Shown: one piece after another, positions 43,568 to 51,479 of the stretch | Numbering within the stretch: the stretch's first letter is position 1 | How the letters are laid out: the number at the start of each line of letters is the position of its first letter | Assembly: GCF_020524325.1 (NCBI RefSeq) | Contig: NZ_JAIVKY010000006.1 | Location: 310,001-374,000, forward strand | Source: Sutcliffiella horikoshii | GTDB taxonomy: Bacteria > Bacillota > Bacilli > Bacillales > Bacillaceae_I | Direction: 5' to 3' | Length of the DNA stretch: 64,000 nt | Notes under the pieces: generated by a model | The model's database searches: none | The model's input: only the letters and a program-made list of their open reading frames with translations | What the model was told of the DNA's origin: nothing | Made by a program: the position numbers and the translations under genes

Positions 43568-45019
43568 TTGTATACATTCTTAATAGGTATTGCCTTATTA
43601 ATAGTAGGTTATTTTGTTTATGGTAGATTTGTAGAAAAGGTTTTCGGTATAAAAGATTCTCGTAAAACACCCGCTTATTCCAATCAAGACGGGGTTGATT
43701 ATCTTCCGTTAGGTCAAAATAAAAATTCATTGATACAGCTATTAAACATAGCAGGTGTCGGGCCAATATTCGGACCGATTTTAGGTGCCCTATATGGACC
43801 TGTGGCATTTTTATGGATTGTCTTAGGGTGTATTTTTGCCGGGGCGGTTCATGATTATTTGACTGGTATGATATCCATTCGTAACCGCGGTGCACACTTG
43901 CCTGAACTTGCAGGTAAGTTCCTCGGAAAATTCATGAAACATACAGTCAATGCATTTGCTATTTTGCTTTTACTTTTAGTTGGAACCGTTTTCGTGACGG
44001 CACCGGCAGGTTTAATTCATACGTTAGCAGAAGGTAAAGTGGCACTAAGTATTATTATTTTAGCTATTTTCATCTATTATATATTTGCAACGATGTTACC
44101 AATCGATAAGGTCATCGGTCGTTTATATCCTATTTTTGGAGCGCTATTACTGATAAGTGCTTTAGGTGTTGGTGTATCCTTAGTTGTTACAGGAGCTCCT
44201 ATCCCTGAATTAAGTTTCACAAATATGCACCCAGATAACGTGCCTATCTTCCCATTACTGTTCTTAACTATCTCATGTGGAGCACTTTCTGGTTTCCATG
44301 CAACGCAAACACCTATTATTTCAAGAACTACTGAGAATGAAAAGCAAGGCCGCCGAATTTTCTACGGCATGATGATTGCAGAAGGTATCATTGCTATGAT
44401 CTGGGCAGCAGCAGGAATGAGTCTGTTCAATGGGTCGGCAGGATTGAGCGAAATCTTAGCAAATGGCGGTCCTGGTGCAGTTGTAAGTGAAGTTTCTGTA
44501 ACAATGCTAGGAGCTATTGGTGGAACAATGGCGGTCATCGGGGTAATTATCCTTCCTATTACTTCTGGTGATACGGCATTCCGAAGTGCTCGTATGATTA
44601 TTGCTGATTACTTCAATATTTCACAAAAGAAAATTATCAGCCGCCTTTGGATTGCAGCTCCTTTGTTTGTCATTTCCTTCGTACTGACAAAAATTGATTT
44701 TGAACTATTATGGAGATACTTCTCTTGGGCAAATCAGTCCACGGCCGTTATTGCATTATGGGTCGGTGCCATGTATCTATTCATCGCTAGGAAACAGTAT
44801 TACATTGCGATGATACCAGCAATATTTATGACTATGGCAACAACGACATATATATTAAATGCTCCAATTGGCTTTCGCTTACCGATTGAAGCATCTTATA
44901 TTGGGGCAGCTATGTTTACGATCATTATCATTGGCTTGTTCTATGTAAAAGCTATAGCAGCAAGAAAGACAGACTTCGAACTTGATGCAATTGATATCTC
45001 AAGTGATAAAGCAGCATAA
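43568..45019 (+). CDS. cstA: CstA-family carbon starvation protein/pyruvate-type transporter
   Basis: A 483-residue membrane protein with about 13-14 segments. The CstA signatures LNIAGVGPIFGPILGALYG, HDYLTGMISIRNRGAHLPEL and TLPITSGDTAFRSARMIIAD-like ILPITSGDTAFRSARM are clear. The start is TTG 43568, with AGAAAGGGG upstream. It is shorter than the enterobacterial CstA (about 700 residues). Family members BtsT and CstA import pyruvate or peptides. Context after LytS/LytT points to pyruvate. A TATAAT lies at 43528-43533 with no good -35, as expected of an activated promoter. Confidence 0.9.
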   Translation: MYTFLIGIALLIVGYFVYGRFVEKVFGIKDSRKTPAYSNQDGVDYLPLGQNKNSLIQLLNIAGVGPIFGPILGALYGPVAFLWIVLGCIFAGAVHDYLTGMISIRNRGAHLPELAGKFLGKFMKHTVNAFAILLLLLVGTVFVTAPAGLIHTLAEGKVALSIIILAIFIYYIFATMLPIDKVIGRLYPIFGALLLISALGVGVSLVVTGAPIPELSFTNMHPDNVPIFPLLFLTISCGALSGFHATQTPIISRTTENEKQGRRIFYGMMIAEGIIAMIWAAAGMSLFNGSAGLSEILANGGPGAVVSEVSVTMLGAIGGTMAVIGVIILPITSGDTAFRSARMIIADYFNISQKKIISRLWIAAPLFVISFVLTKIDFELLWRYFSWANQSTAVIALWVGAMYLFIARKQYYIAMIPAIFMTMATTTYILNAPIGFRLPIEASYIGAAMFTIIIIGLFYVKAIAARKTDFELDAIDISSDKAA

Positions 45020-45028
45020 TCTCTCAAA

Positions 45029-45057
45029 CGGTTCTACTTCTGTAGGACCGTTTTTTG
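45029..45057 (+). terminator. Terminator of cstA
   Basis: AACGGTTCTAC/GTAGGACCGTT stem (one mismatch) followed by TTTTTGTTTTG. Confidence 0.85.
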
Positions 45058-45114
45058 TTTTGCATAAAAGTTATCTGTTCAGAAAAAGCTATTATCAAAG
45101 GAGGCGGATTTGAT

Positions 45115-45363
45115 ATGGCATCCCCTTATCTATGCCCAAATTGCAAAACGAACCGCTCACGTTTTAACATTATCGAACAAGTAGCAAAGTCCGTGAAGTT
45201 AAATCCTCAATCAGGTGAGGTTGTAGAGGAATATACATCCGGCACCATGGACCCTTTTCATATTCCTTATAAAGGGCCTTCACAAAAAATCCAATGTGCC
45301 ACTTGTGGCAATGTTGATGAGGAGATTACTTTCATCAAGCATGCGGAATATCAAAAAGGATAA
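45115..45363 (+). CDS. Small zinc-ribbon protein, 82 residues
   Basis: ATG 45115 follows AAAGGAGGCGG. Two CxxC pairs (YLCPNCKTNRSRF and QCATCGNVDEE) are about 57 residues apart and likely hold one zinc. The middle has a GEVVEEYTSGTMDPFHIPYK segment. No named family recognised; function unknown. Confidence 0.65.
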   Translation: MASPYLCPNCKTNRSRFNIIEQVAKSVKLNPQSGEVVEEYTSGTMDPFHIPYKGPSQKIQCATCGNVDEEITFIKHAEYQKG

Positions 45364-45477
45364 CAGGCCTATGTCGCCTTTTATCCTTTTTTCTATGTCC
45401 CCTTAAAAATCAATACTATTTCACTTTTCTTTGCATATCCATTTAGCATCAGGAATAAATGGAGGGTGTTTGCAAAT

Positions 45478-46218
45478 ATGGGCTACGATGAAAATTATTA
45501 CCTCGCAGGACAGTATCAAATGCTGGCTGACTATTATAAATATAAGGATCCTCAGCGTCATGTTTATTTTTATAATATGCATTACCAACATCTTCAGCAA
45601 TGGGTGAAATCTATACAGGCGGCACCTAAAAGGAACGCAAATGATAGTGACAGTTCGCGAATAAGGGTACTTCATGCATCCCCAGGAATGATGGCAGTGG
45701 ATGTACATGTAAATAACAATCCTGTCTGGAAAGATCTCCGTTATACAAACAGCAGTAGTTATGTAGATATAAAACCACTAAACAATAAAATTGAAATTTA
45801 TCATAATGGTCAAAAACTACTTGAAGGTACACTTCAGGCAAACATAGGGAATTCTTACACTGTTGCAATTGCAGGAACAATGGAAAACTTGGTGCTAATA
45901 CCTGTTGAAGATGACTCTTCCGTTCCCCAAAGTGAATCAAAGCTTCGTTTTTGGCACTTATCTCCAGATGCACCTTCTGTTGATTTTGCCGTCAAGAAAG
46001 GAGATGTAGTTTTTTCTGATATTCCATATTCGGGAATTTCAGATTATCTTGGCATTACTCCGATGACAGTGGATTTAGAGATAAGGGTTGCAGGGACAAA
46101 GGATATCGCACTCCCCCTTAATAGAGTAAGCTTAAAACCTGATGTTGCGTATACCATTGTGGCTGTCGGACTTGTCAAAAATGATCCACCTTTGGAAGCT
46201 GTATTTTTGGTTCCGTAA
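45478..46218 (+). CDS. DUF4397 domain protein
   Basis: A 246-residue protein (ATG 45478, GGAGGG upstream). After a Tyr/Gln-rich N-terminus (NYYLAGQYQMLADYYKYKDP), residues about 60-245 contain two DUF4397-type repeats: IRVLHASPGMMAVDVHVNNN and LRFWHLSPDAPSVDFAVKKG. DUF4397 proteins are usually surface-exposed, but no signal peptide is visible here. The Tyr-rich head suggests a spore-coat or surface role; this is inference. Confidence 0.75.
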   Translation: MGYDENYYLAGQYQMLADYYKYKDPQRHVYFYNMHYQHLQQWVKSIQAAPKRNANDSDSSRIRVLHASPGMMAVDVHVNNNPVWKDLRYTNSSSYVDIKPLNNKIEIYHNGQKLLEGTLQANIGNSYTVAIAGTMENLVLIPVEDDSSVPQSESKLRFWHLSPDAPSVDFAVKKGDVVFSDIPYSGISDYLGITPMTVDLEIRVAGTKDIALPLNRVSLKPDVAYTIVAVGLVKNDPPLEAVFLVP

Positions 46219-46355
46219 AACAAAGAAAAAGAAAGTCAAATGGTATAGCACATACACTCTGGTAACAGTCAAAATGAAATCTTAGTACCAGATCCTTTGA
46301 TATTTTCTTCTAAAAAATAAAAGCTTCTCTTGGTTTATTTCCTTGTCACCAAGTT

Positions 46356-46722
46356 CTAATCGGCCTCTCTCCTCCTTTTTCCTCGTCTTCTAGGCTTCAT
46401 ACTGACCATGAGAACCTGGCTCCACCTCTTTTCCCGTCACCAAGGTCTTCATATCAACGATGAGGACTTCTCTACCCCTCTATTCTCGTCACCGAGGTCT
46501 TCATATCAACGATGAGGACTTCTCTACCCCTCTTTTCTCTTCACTAAGGTCTTCATATCGGCTATGAGGACTTCTCTCTTCCTATTTTCCAGTCACCGAG
46601 GTCTTCATATCGACGATGAGGACTTCTCTCCCCCTCTTTTCCCGTCATTGAGGTCTTCATAACAGCTATTACGACTTCACTCTTCCTTTTTTCCTGGTCA
46701 CTCAGGTCCTCCCTCATCACGA
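46356..46722. repeat. 52-bp tandem array (copy 2)
   Basis: ATGAG-type starts at 46408, 46460, 46512, 46564 and 46616, with degenerate units at 46356 and 46668, always 52 bp apart. The unit is the same as at 9.5-9.8 kb: ATGAGGACTTCTCT, C/T-rich middle, CGTCAC, then GAGGTCTTCATA. The outer units are the most decayed. It fills the convergent gap between the DUF4397 gene and the YjcZ-type genes. The rest of 46219-46805 holds only the terminator at 46761-46793. Confidence 0.9.
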
Positions 46723-46760
46723 GGGGACAATTCGAATTTTTTACAAATTCTTAAACAATA

Positions 46761-46793
46761 TAAAATGCTCAATCAACTAGTGATTGAGCACCC
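46761..46793 (-). terminator. Terminator after the YjcZ-like pair
   Basis: Perfect TGCTCAATCA/TGATTGAGCA stem followed on the minus strand by TTTTATATTG. Confidence 0.75.
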
Positions 46794-46805
46794 TGTTCTA
46801 TTTCA

Positions 46806-46934
46806 TTAGCACCAAGCAGCACCAACGATGATTAAAAGAATAAACAATACTACGATTAATACGAAAGAGCTTCCGTAACCACCTGGGTATCCTGCTCCTG
46901 CTACTTGACCGTAACCGCAACCACACCAACTCAT
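46806..46934 (-). CDS. YjcZ-family sporulation miniprotein, 42 residues
   Basis: Gly/Tyr-rich head (MSWCGCGYGQVAGAGYPGGY) and the family membrane helix SFVLIVVLFILLIIVGAAW. GAGGAGGTGACAGCT lies before ATG 46934. Paralogue of the genes at 34427 and 46978. Confidence 0.82.
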   Translation of the reverse strand: MSWCGCGYGQVAGAGYPGGYGSSFVLIVVLFILLIIVGAAWC

Positions 46935-46977
46935 AGCTGTCACCTCCTCTACAAAGGTATCTATCCAAGTTTAGTAA

Positions 46978-47070
46978 TTAATAGTGGAGGACTCCCGCAC
47001 CAACAATCACCAATAAGATAAACAGAACAACTATTAACGCGAATCCTGATCCATAACCAGAACCACCCAT
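46978..47070 (-). CDS. YjcZ-family sporulation miniprotein, 30 residues
   Basis: MGGSGYGSGFALIVVLFILL followed by VIVGAGVLHY; GGGGGAGGTGTAGAGC precedes the ATG. It is the canonical short YjcZ form. Lies 43 bp upstream of the previous paralogue on the same strand. Confidence 0.82.
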   Translation of the reverse strand: MGGSGYGSGFALIVVLFILLVIVGAGVLHY

Positions 47071-47272
47071 GCTCTACACCTCCCCCTCTTTCCTAATACA
47101 TAATGTATTCATGTAGAGCGTAATGGTAAAGGCATATGCCCAGTTCCAAAAAAATTGGGTGGATTTTATCACTAAGCCCCTTGGCGCTGTAGCGCAAACA
47201 AATATCTAAAAAATAAAAATGCACAGTGAATTCTTACCATGCATTTTTAAAAATTGGAAATAATATAATACC

Positions 47273-47616
47273 GTTGATTTCCGTTCCAGGCGCTTAGCTT
47301 GCCTGCGGGCGGTCCGTGAGCCTCCTCAGGCTTCGCCTTCCGGGGTCTCACCTGTCCCTTCCTCCCGCGGGCGTCTGCGCGCCTTCCACTCCAATCAACA
47401 AAGTTACTTATTTCACTTAGGGATTTGTGAAAAGTTATCTAACTGAGTAAATTGTATAAGCACTAACAATTCGTCAACGTATTTTCTAGCTGTGGATTGG
47501 AGCAAATGGCGTAGACTCCAGCGGGGGAGTAACGGTAGGTTGAGACCCCGCAACGAAGTGAGGAGGCTCAAGGCACCGTCCCGCGGAAAGCGAAGCCATA
47601 TGCGGAAAGGAACAGC
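47273..47616. repeat. Composite repeat, locus 5: unit A (reverse) 47273-47399 + unit B (forward) 47489-47616
   Basis: This is the exact reverse order and orientation of loci 1 and 3, that is, the whole A-spacer-B element inverted. Unit A runs GTTGATTTCCGTTCCAGGCG to AATCAAC; unit B runs GCTGTGGATTGGAGCAAATG to GGAAAGGAACAGC. The 89-bp spacer again contains the GTTAGATA motif (as TATCTAAC). It fills the 619-bp gap before ypmS; 47071-47270 shows nothing else. Confidence 0.88.
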
Positions 47617-47650
47617 CGCGTTTAACCAAAAAGCTAAAGTTTACTCATTT

Positions 47651-47680
47651 AAAAAGGACCAGGCAGTTTATGCCTGATCC
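47651..47680 (-). terminator. Terminator of ypmR-ypmS
   Basis: GGATCAGGCA/TGCCTGGTCC stem followed on the minus strand by TTTTTAAAT. Confidence 0.75.
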
Positions 47681-47689
47681 TTCAAAGAG

Positions 47690-48277
47690 TTAGTCTTCAA
47701 CCGGAACTAATAGTTTGAATTCAATGTCATCGCGTTCGACATCAAATTTTGTGAATTCCACTTTTGTATCACTCTGAAGCTCGAGTTCTTGCAAAGCAAC
47801 ATAAATGCTCTGCTCGTTCGGTATGATTTTCACCCATGATGGTAAGGGATAATTATCACCTACATACTTTAAAACCATCGATACAGGTACTTGCAACCTT
47901 CCAATCGACATGGAATCTTGTTTTAACACAACATCGCCGTTTTCCTGAACTTCAGGAATAAACGTCATGGTTAGGGGGATGTCTCTTTCAAAGACTGTCA
48001 TTTCACCCCTGAGTTCCACTCTGTCGGTCAGTACCACTTCATAATTCAAAGGTCGCCGTGTTTCTTTTTCTAAATAATATCGTATAAGTTCATTTAAGTC
48101 TTCTTTATCAGACTGAATTGTAAATGCAACCCTTTTTCGATCATCGTCCCTGCTATTTAGGTTGAATTTCGAATTTTTTGGCAGCAGCACCAAAAAGATA
48201 GCTATTCCCGCAATTAAAATATTTAACACTAGCAGGCTTAGAAATGCCGTTTTCCAATTTATGACTTTTTTCACCAT
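47690..48277 (-). CDS. ypmS: YpmS family membrane-anchored protein (DUF2140)
   Basis: A 195-residue protein with one N-terminal membrane anchor (TAFLSLLVLNILIAGIAIFL) and an extracellular beta-rich domain (LRGEMTVFERDIPLTMTFIP). ATG 48277 has AGAGGATT just upstream. It follows ypmR by 11 bp, as in B. subtilis. Function unknown; an envelope role is likely. Confidence 0.85.
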   Translation of the reverse strand: MVKKVINWKTAFLSLLVLNILIAGIAIFLVLLPKNSKFNLNSRDDDRKRVAFTIQSDKEDLNELIRYYLEKETRRPLNYEVVLTDRVELRGEMTVFERDIPLTMTFIPEVQENGDVVLKQDSMSIGRLQVPVSMVLKYVGDNYPLPSWVKIIPNEQSIYVALQELELQSDTKVEFTKFDVERDDIEFKLLVPVED

Positions 48278-48288
48278 AATCCTCTCCA

Positions 48289-49191
48289 CTACTCTTCTTC
48301 TAACATCTCTTCCAATGAAGTCTCCTCATTAAATCGTCTTATTTCCTTTACGATGTTATTCCCTATTAATTGATACCCCTTTTGGTTTGGATGAAACTGA
48401 TCATCATCAAGCAAATTCTCTTCAGGGTCAATAAATATGTCTTGTATTGGGACATAGGCTGTATTAGGATATTCATCAAGGACGGAAATGGTTTGTTCAT
48501 TCCAATTAGTTACTACCTCATTCATTTCTTCTATTTCTTGAAAGAAGTGATAAAAAGGATTGAATAGGCCTACAAGGTAAATTCTACTGGAGTCATTATG
48601 TTTTCTCACTTCCTCAAGGACGCTATTCAGCCTTTTAGCGTACAATTCTTGCTCTTTATCAAAGAGAGAAAATGTTAAATCTAAGAAATTCTCACGGATA
48701 ACCTTCATTAAATCATTACCACCGACAGTCATGAAAATGACATCTGCTTCAGTAAGAGCCTTTTGTACCTCTGGGTCTTCCAGTCTTTTTAAGAGATGGT
48801 TTGTACGGTTTCCCCTGACACCTAGATTCGTGACACTTACATTATCTATATATGGTTTTGCTTCATAATGTTGTTTAACAATGGAAGTAAATCCGCCGTT
48901 TTTGGACTCATCTCCAACCCCTTGTGTAAGGGAGTCCCCAAAAAAGACCAGCTTAAATGATCTGTCAAAGAACTCTTCTGTAACATCCTCTTTTTCTTCA
49001 ATATTCATTATTTTGCTCTGATTCTCAGCAGACTCTTCTTTAAAGAAATCTTTAAAAAGTTTTCTCTCACTTTGGCTTTCTCTTCGTTCTTTTGCTTTTT
49101 CCAAAACGTAACTGGAAGAATTTTCTGCAGAACAACTAACCATACTAATTATTATAAGGCCCAGCAAGGCTATTTTCCAAAATTTAACCAT
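48289..49191 (-). CDS. ypmR: SGNH/GDSL-type lipoprotein hydrolase YpmR
   Basis: A 300-residue lipoprotein (MVKFWKIALLGLIIISMVSCS). The SGNH blocks are present: FFGDSLTQGVGDES (nucleophile Ser), LGVRGNRTNHLL, VGGNDLM and DDQFHPNQKGYQLIG (Asp/His). It would act on an ester outside the cell membrane; substrate unknown. AAGGAGAATGCCTG precedes the ATG. Forms an operon with ypmS. Confidence 0.88.
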   Translation of the reverse strand: MVKFWKIALLGLIIISMVSCSAENSSSYVLEKAKERRESQSERKLFKDFFKEESAENQSKIMNIEEKEDVTEEFFDRSFKLVFFGDSLTQGVGDESKNGGFTSIVKQHYEAKPYIDNVSVTNLGVRGNRTNHLLKRLEDPEVQKALTEADVIFMTVGGNDLMKVIRENFLDLTFSLFDKEQELYAKRLNSVLEEVRKHNDSSRIYLVGLFNPFYHFFQEIEEMNEVVTNWNEQTISVLDEYPNTAYVPIQDIFIDPEENLLDDDQFHPNQKGYQLIGNNIVKEIRRFNEETSLEEMLEEE

Positions 49192-49310
49192 CAGGCATTC
49201 TCCTTATTTTGTTAAGGATTTAATTCGTCCCTTACATTATACGACAGTACACTTTTTATAACATACTCTAATGTATTTTTCAAAAAAGAAAAGGTTAGGA
49301 GGCCATTGAA

Positions 49311-49457
49311 ATGAAGGAAAAAGAAATACTTGCGTGCAACGAAGAAGTATCTAAGGAGTTATTTTCAAAGGAATTACATGTAATAGTCACTGACGGATTA
49401 AGTGCCAGCAGAGAAGAAGAGCTCGAGCTTGTACATAATCAAAAGGATCACTCCTAA
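49311..49457 (+). CDS. Small acidic protein, 48 residues, unknown
   Basis: ATG 49311 follows TTAGGAGGCCATTGAA. The product (MKEKEILACNEEVSKELFSK, then ELHVIVTDGLSASREEELEL) is acidic and helical. It sits in the ypmQ-ypmR interval and shares a terminator with the SCO gene. No family recognised. Confidence 0.6.
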   Translation: MKEKEILACNEEVSKELFSKELHVIVTDGLSASREEELELVHNQKDHS

Positions 49458-49476
49458 TAAAAGGAGTGATCCTAAC
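49441..49476. terminator. Bidirectional terminator
   Basis: Perfect GGATCACTCC/GGAGTGATCC stem between the convergent small gene and the SCO gene; T-rich on the minus side. Confidence 0.75.
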
Positions 49477-49483
49477 TACTTTA

Positions 49484-50068
49484 CTAATTGCTTAAAAGAA
49501 TTTCTACATGCTCCAATATTTCTTCGTAAGGAACATCCAATCCATCATAGCTTTTAATAATCGTACCTTCCTGGTCAATTAAATAAAAACTGGTTCCATG
49601 GACAACTTCTCCCCCGTTTTTGGGTTTAGCAACAATTGTTTTGAAGTTTTCCATTCCAAACTCTTCTATCTCTTTCTGGGTATAGCCTGTTAAAAAGTCC
49701 CAAGAGGAATAATCCGCTTCAAAGTTATTTCCAAACTCCTTAAGTACTTCAGGACTATCAACTTCAGGATCAACAGAAAAAGATACAAATTGAACATCTA
49801 TTTGTTCTTCATCGGCCATTCTTTGCAACCTGGCCATGTTTGCCGTCATAGGAGGACAAACAGTTGTGCAGTTAGTAAAGACCATATTTGCCACTGTGAC
49901 TTCACCTTTCAAGTCCTCTAAACTAACTTGCTCGTTATCTTGATTTATGTACTGAAAATTTGCCAGTTTCCAATCAGTAGTATCTGGAATCTCACCGCTA
50001 CATGCGGCCAGAATGACTGCACACAATCCAATCAGCAGTATTTTACTGTAATTTAACACGTGCTTCAC
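49484..50068 (-). CDS. ypmQ: SCO1/SenC family copper-binding lipoprotein (YpmQ)
   Basis: A 194-residue lipoprotein (LIGLCAVILAACSGE lipobox). The copper-binding TNCTTVCPPM (CxxxC) and conserved His in EVVHGTSFYLID are present in a thioredoxin fold. SCO proteins deliver copper to the CuA site of cytochrome c oxidase on the outer side of the membrane. Placement near ypmR/ypmS matches B. subtilis ypmQ. Confidence 0.92.
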   Translation of the reverse strand: MKHVLNYSKILLIGLCAVILAACSGEIPDTTDWKLANFQYINQDNEQVSLEDLKGEVTVANMVFTNCTTVCPPMTANMARLQRMADEEQIDVQFVSFSVDPEVDSPEVLKEFGNNFEADYSSWDFLTGYTQKEIEEFGMENFKTIVAKPKNGGEVVHGTSFYLIDQEGTIIKSYDGLDVPYEEILEHVEILLSN

Positions 50069-50188
50069 CTTTTTTCACTTGTTATTTTCCATTTTTCAAT
50101 CAAATCGTACCATTTCTCACAGGGATATAAAAGGCACCGCTCATCAAATTCATAAAAATAACACATTTACCAAGATGGAGGACAAGGG

Positions 50189-51457
50189 ATGCGAAGAGAA
50201 TCCGAGAGTATTAGTATTATTTCCATTACGTCTACTTCGTTTATTCTTGTGCTTGGAAACTCGATGCTCATACCAGTATTGCCTGAAATCCGTCATGATT
50301 TACAGCTGTCACAAGTACAAGCTAGCCTTATCCTATCAATATTTTCCATAGCAGGAGCAGTTACCATTCCTTTTATCGGATATTTATCAGACAGGTTTTC
50401 TCGGAAGCACATTATACTTGCCTCTCTTTTGCTTTATGGTATCGGCGGGTTGGTTTCTGGTATAGCTTCTATCCTTCAAACATCTTTATCTTTTGAAGTA
50501 ATCATTATTGGGAGGATTCTTCAAGGGATAGGGTCAGCCGGGACAGCTCCAATCGCCATGGCGCTCGTGGCAGATTTATTTTCAGGAAATAAACAGTTGA
50601 AGGTTTTGAGTCTAATGGAGACAACCAACAGTCTGGGGAAAGTTGTTTCGCCTTTGATTGGGGGTTTTATAGCGTTAATCATGTGGCATTATATTTTCTT
50701 TGTCTTCCCGCTAGCTTGTAGCATATTGTCTATTTTGTTCTATTTATATGTAAAAAACGAGGAGTCATCTTCTGAAAAATTGGTTTTCAAGAAATATGTA
50801 AGCCATTTAGCAGAGGTTATAAAAGAAAATAAGTTTTATTTACTTACAAGTTATAATGCAGGTGCCCTTTGTCTTTACCTGCTTTTTGGCATTCTGTTTT
50901 ATTCTTCAGATCTTTTGGAGAGTCAGTTTGAGACGCATGGATTTATGAATGGCGTTATACTCTCTTTCCCACTTCTGTTTTTGACGGTTGCTTCTTATAT
51001 TACTGGAAATGTAATTGGAAAGTTCAGCAGCTACATAAATCGAATTCTTATTGTGAATTTTTTGCTTCTGAGCCTTTTTCTAATAGGGATTTTGCTTTAT
51101 GACAGCCTTTGGTGGACAATTTTAATCATATCTTTGATTAGCACATCCATTGGTATTGTTCTACCATGTATGAATGTTATTATTGTTAATTCTGTAAAAA
51201 AAGAAGCACGAGGATTTGTCACCGCCTTGTACGGGTCGGTCCGATTTGTTGGGATAGCACTTGGACCAATTGTATTTGGCTATTTTATGGATTTCTCTAT
51301 TTCCACGATTTTTGTTTTATCTTCTTCGCTCTGTTTAATTCAAGCCATCCTTTGCTTCTTTTATTTAGGTAAGAAAGATAAAAACATCTCGTTTAGTGCC
51401 GTGATGAACTGGTTTTCCATATTTCAATTTCCATCAAGAAAAAAACAAAGAGGCTGA
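50189..51457 (+). CDS. Major facilitator superfamily exporter
   Basis: A 422-residue transporter with about 12 membrane segments. The motif-A loop GYLSDRFSRKHIILAS between TM2 and TM3 and the GRILQGIGSAGTAPIAMALV segment in TM4-TM5 indicate a drug/H+ antiporter-type MFS protein similar to tetracycline/multidrug exporters. GGAGGACAAGG precedes the ATG. Substrate unknown. It stands alone and converges with the VWA operon. Confidence 0.85.
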   Translation: MRRESESISIISITSTSFILVLGNSMLIPVLPEIRHDLQLSQVQASLILSIFSIAGAVTIPFIGYLSDRFSRKHIILASLLLYGIGGLVSGIASILQTSLSFEVIIIGRILQGIGSAGTAPIAMALVADLFSGNKQLKVLSLMETTNSLGKVVSPLIGGFIALIMWHYIFFVFPLACSILSILFYLYVKNEESSSEKLVFKKYVSHLAEVIKENKFYLLTSYNAGALCLYLLFGILFYSSDLLESQFETHGFMNGVILSFPLLFLTVASYITGNVIGKFSSYINRILIVNFLLLSLFLIGILLYDSLWWTILIISLISTSIGIVLPCMNVIIVNSVKKEARGFVTALYGSVRFVGIALGPIVFGYFMDFSISTIFVLSSSLCLIQAILCFFYLGKKDKNISFSAVMNWFSIFQFPSRKKQRG

Positions 51458-51474
51458 CTTAATTGTCAACCTCT
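51449..51474. terminator. Bidirectional terminator
   Basis: AGAGGCTGAC/GTCAACCTCT stem (one mismatch) between the MFS gene and the end of the MoxR/VWA operon. Confidence 0.7.
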
Positions 51475-51479
51475 ATCAT

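Noticed and set aside
47492-47677. Plus-strand 61-codon frame within unit B at locus 5
   Set aside because: Repeat-derived; no ribosome site and no counterpart at other B copies in the same frame.
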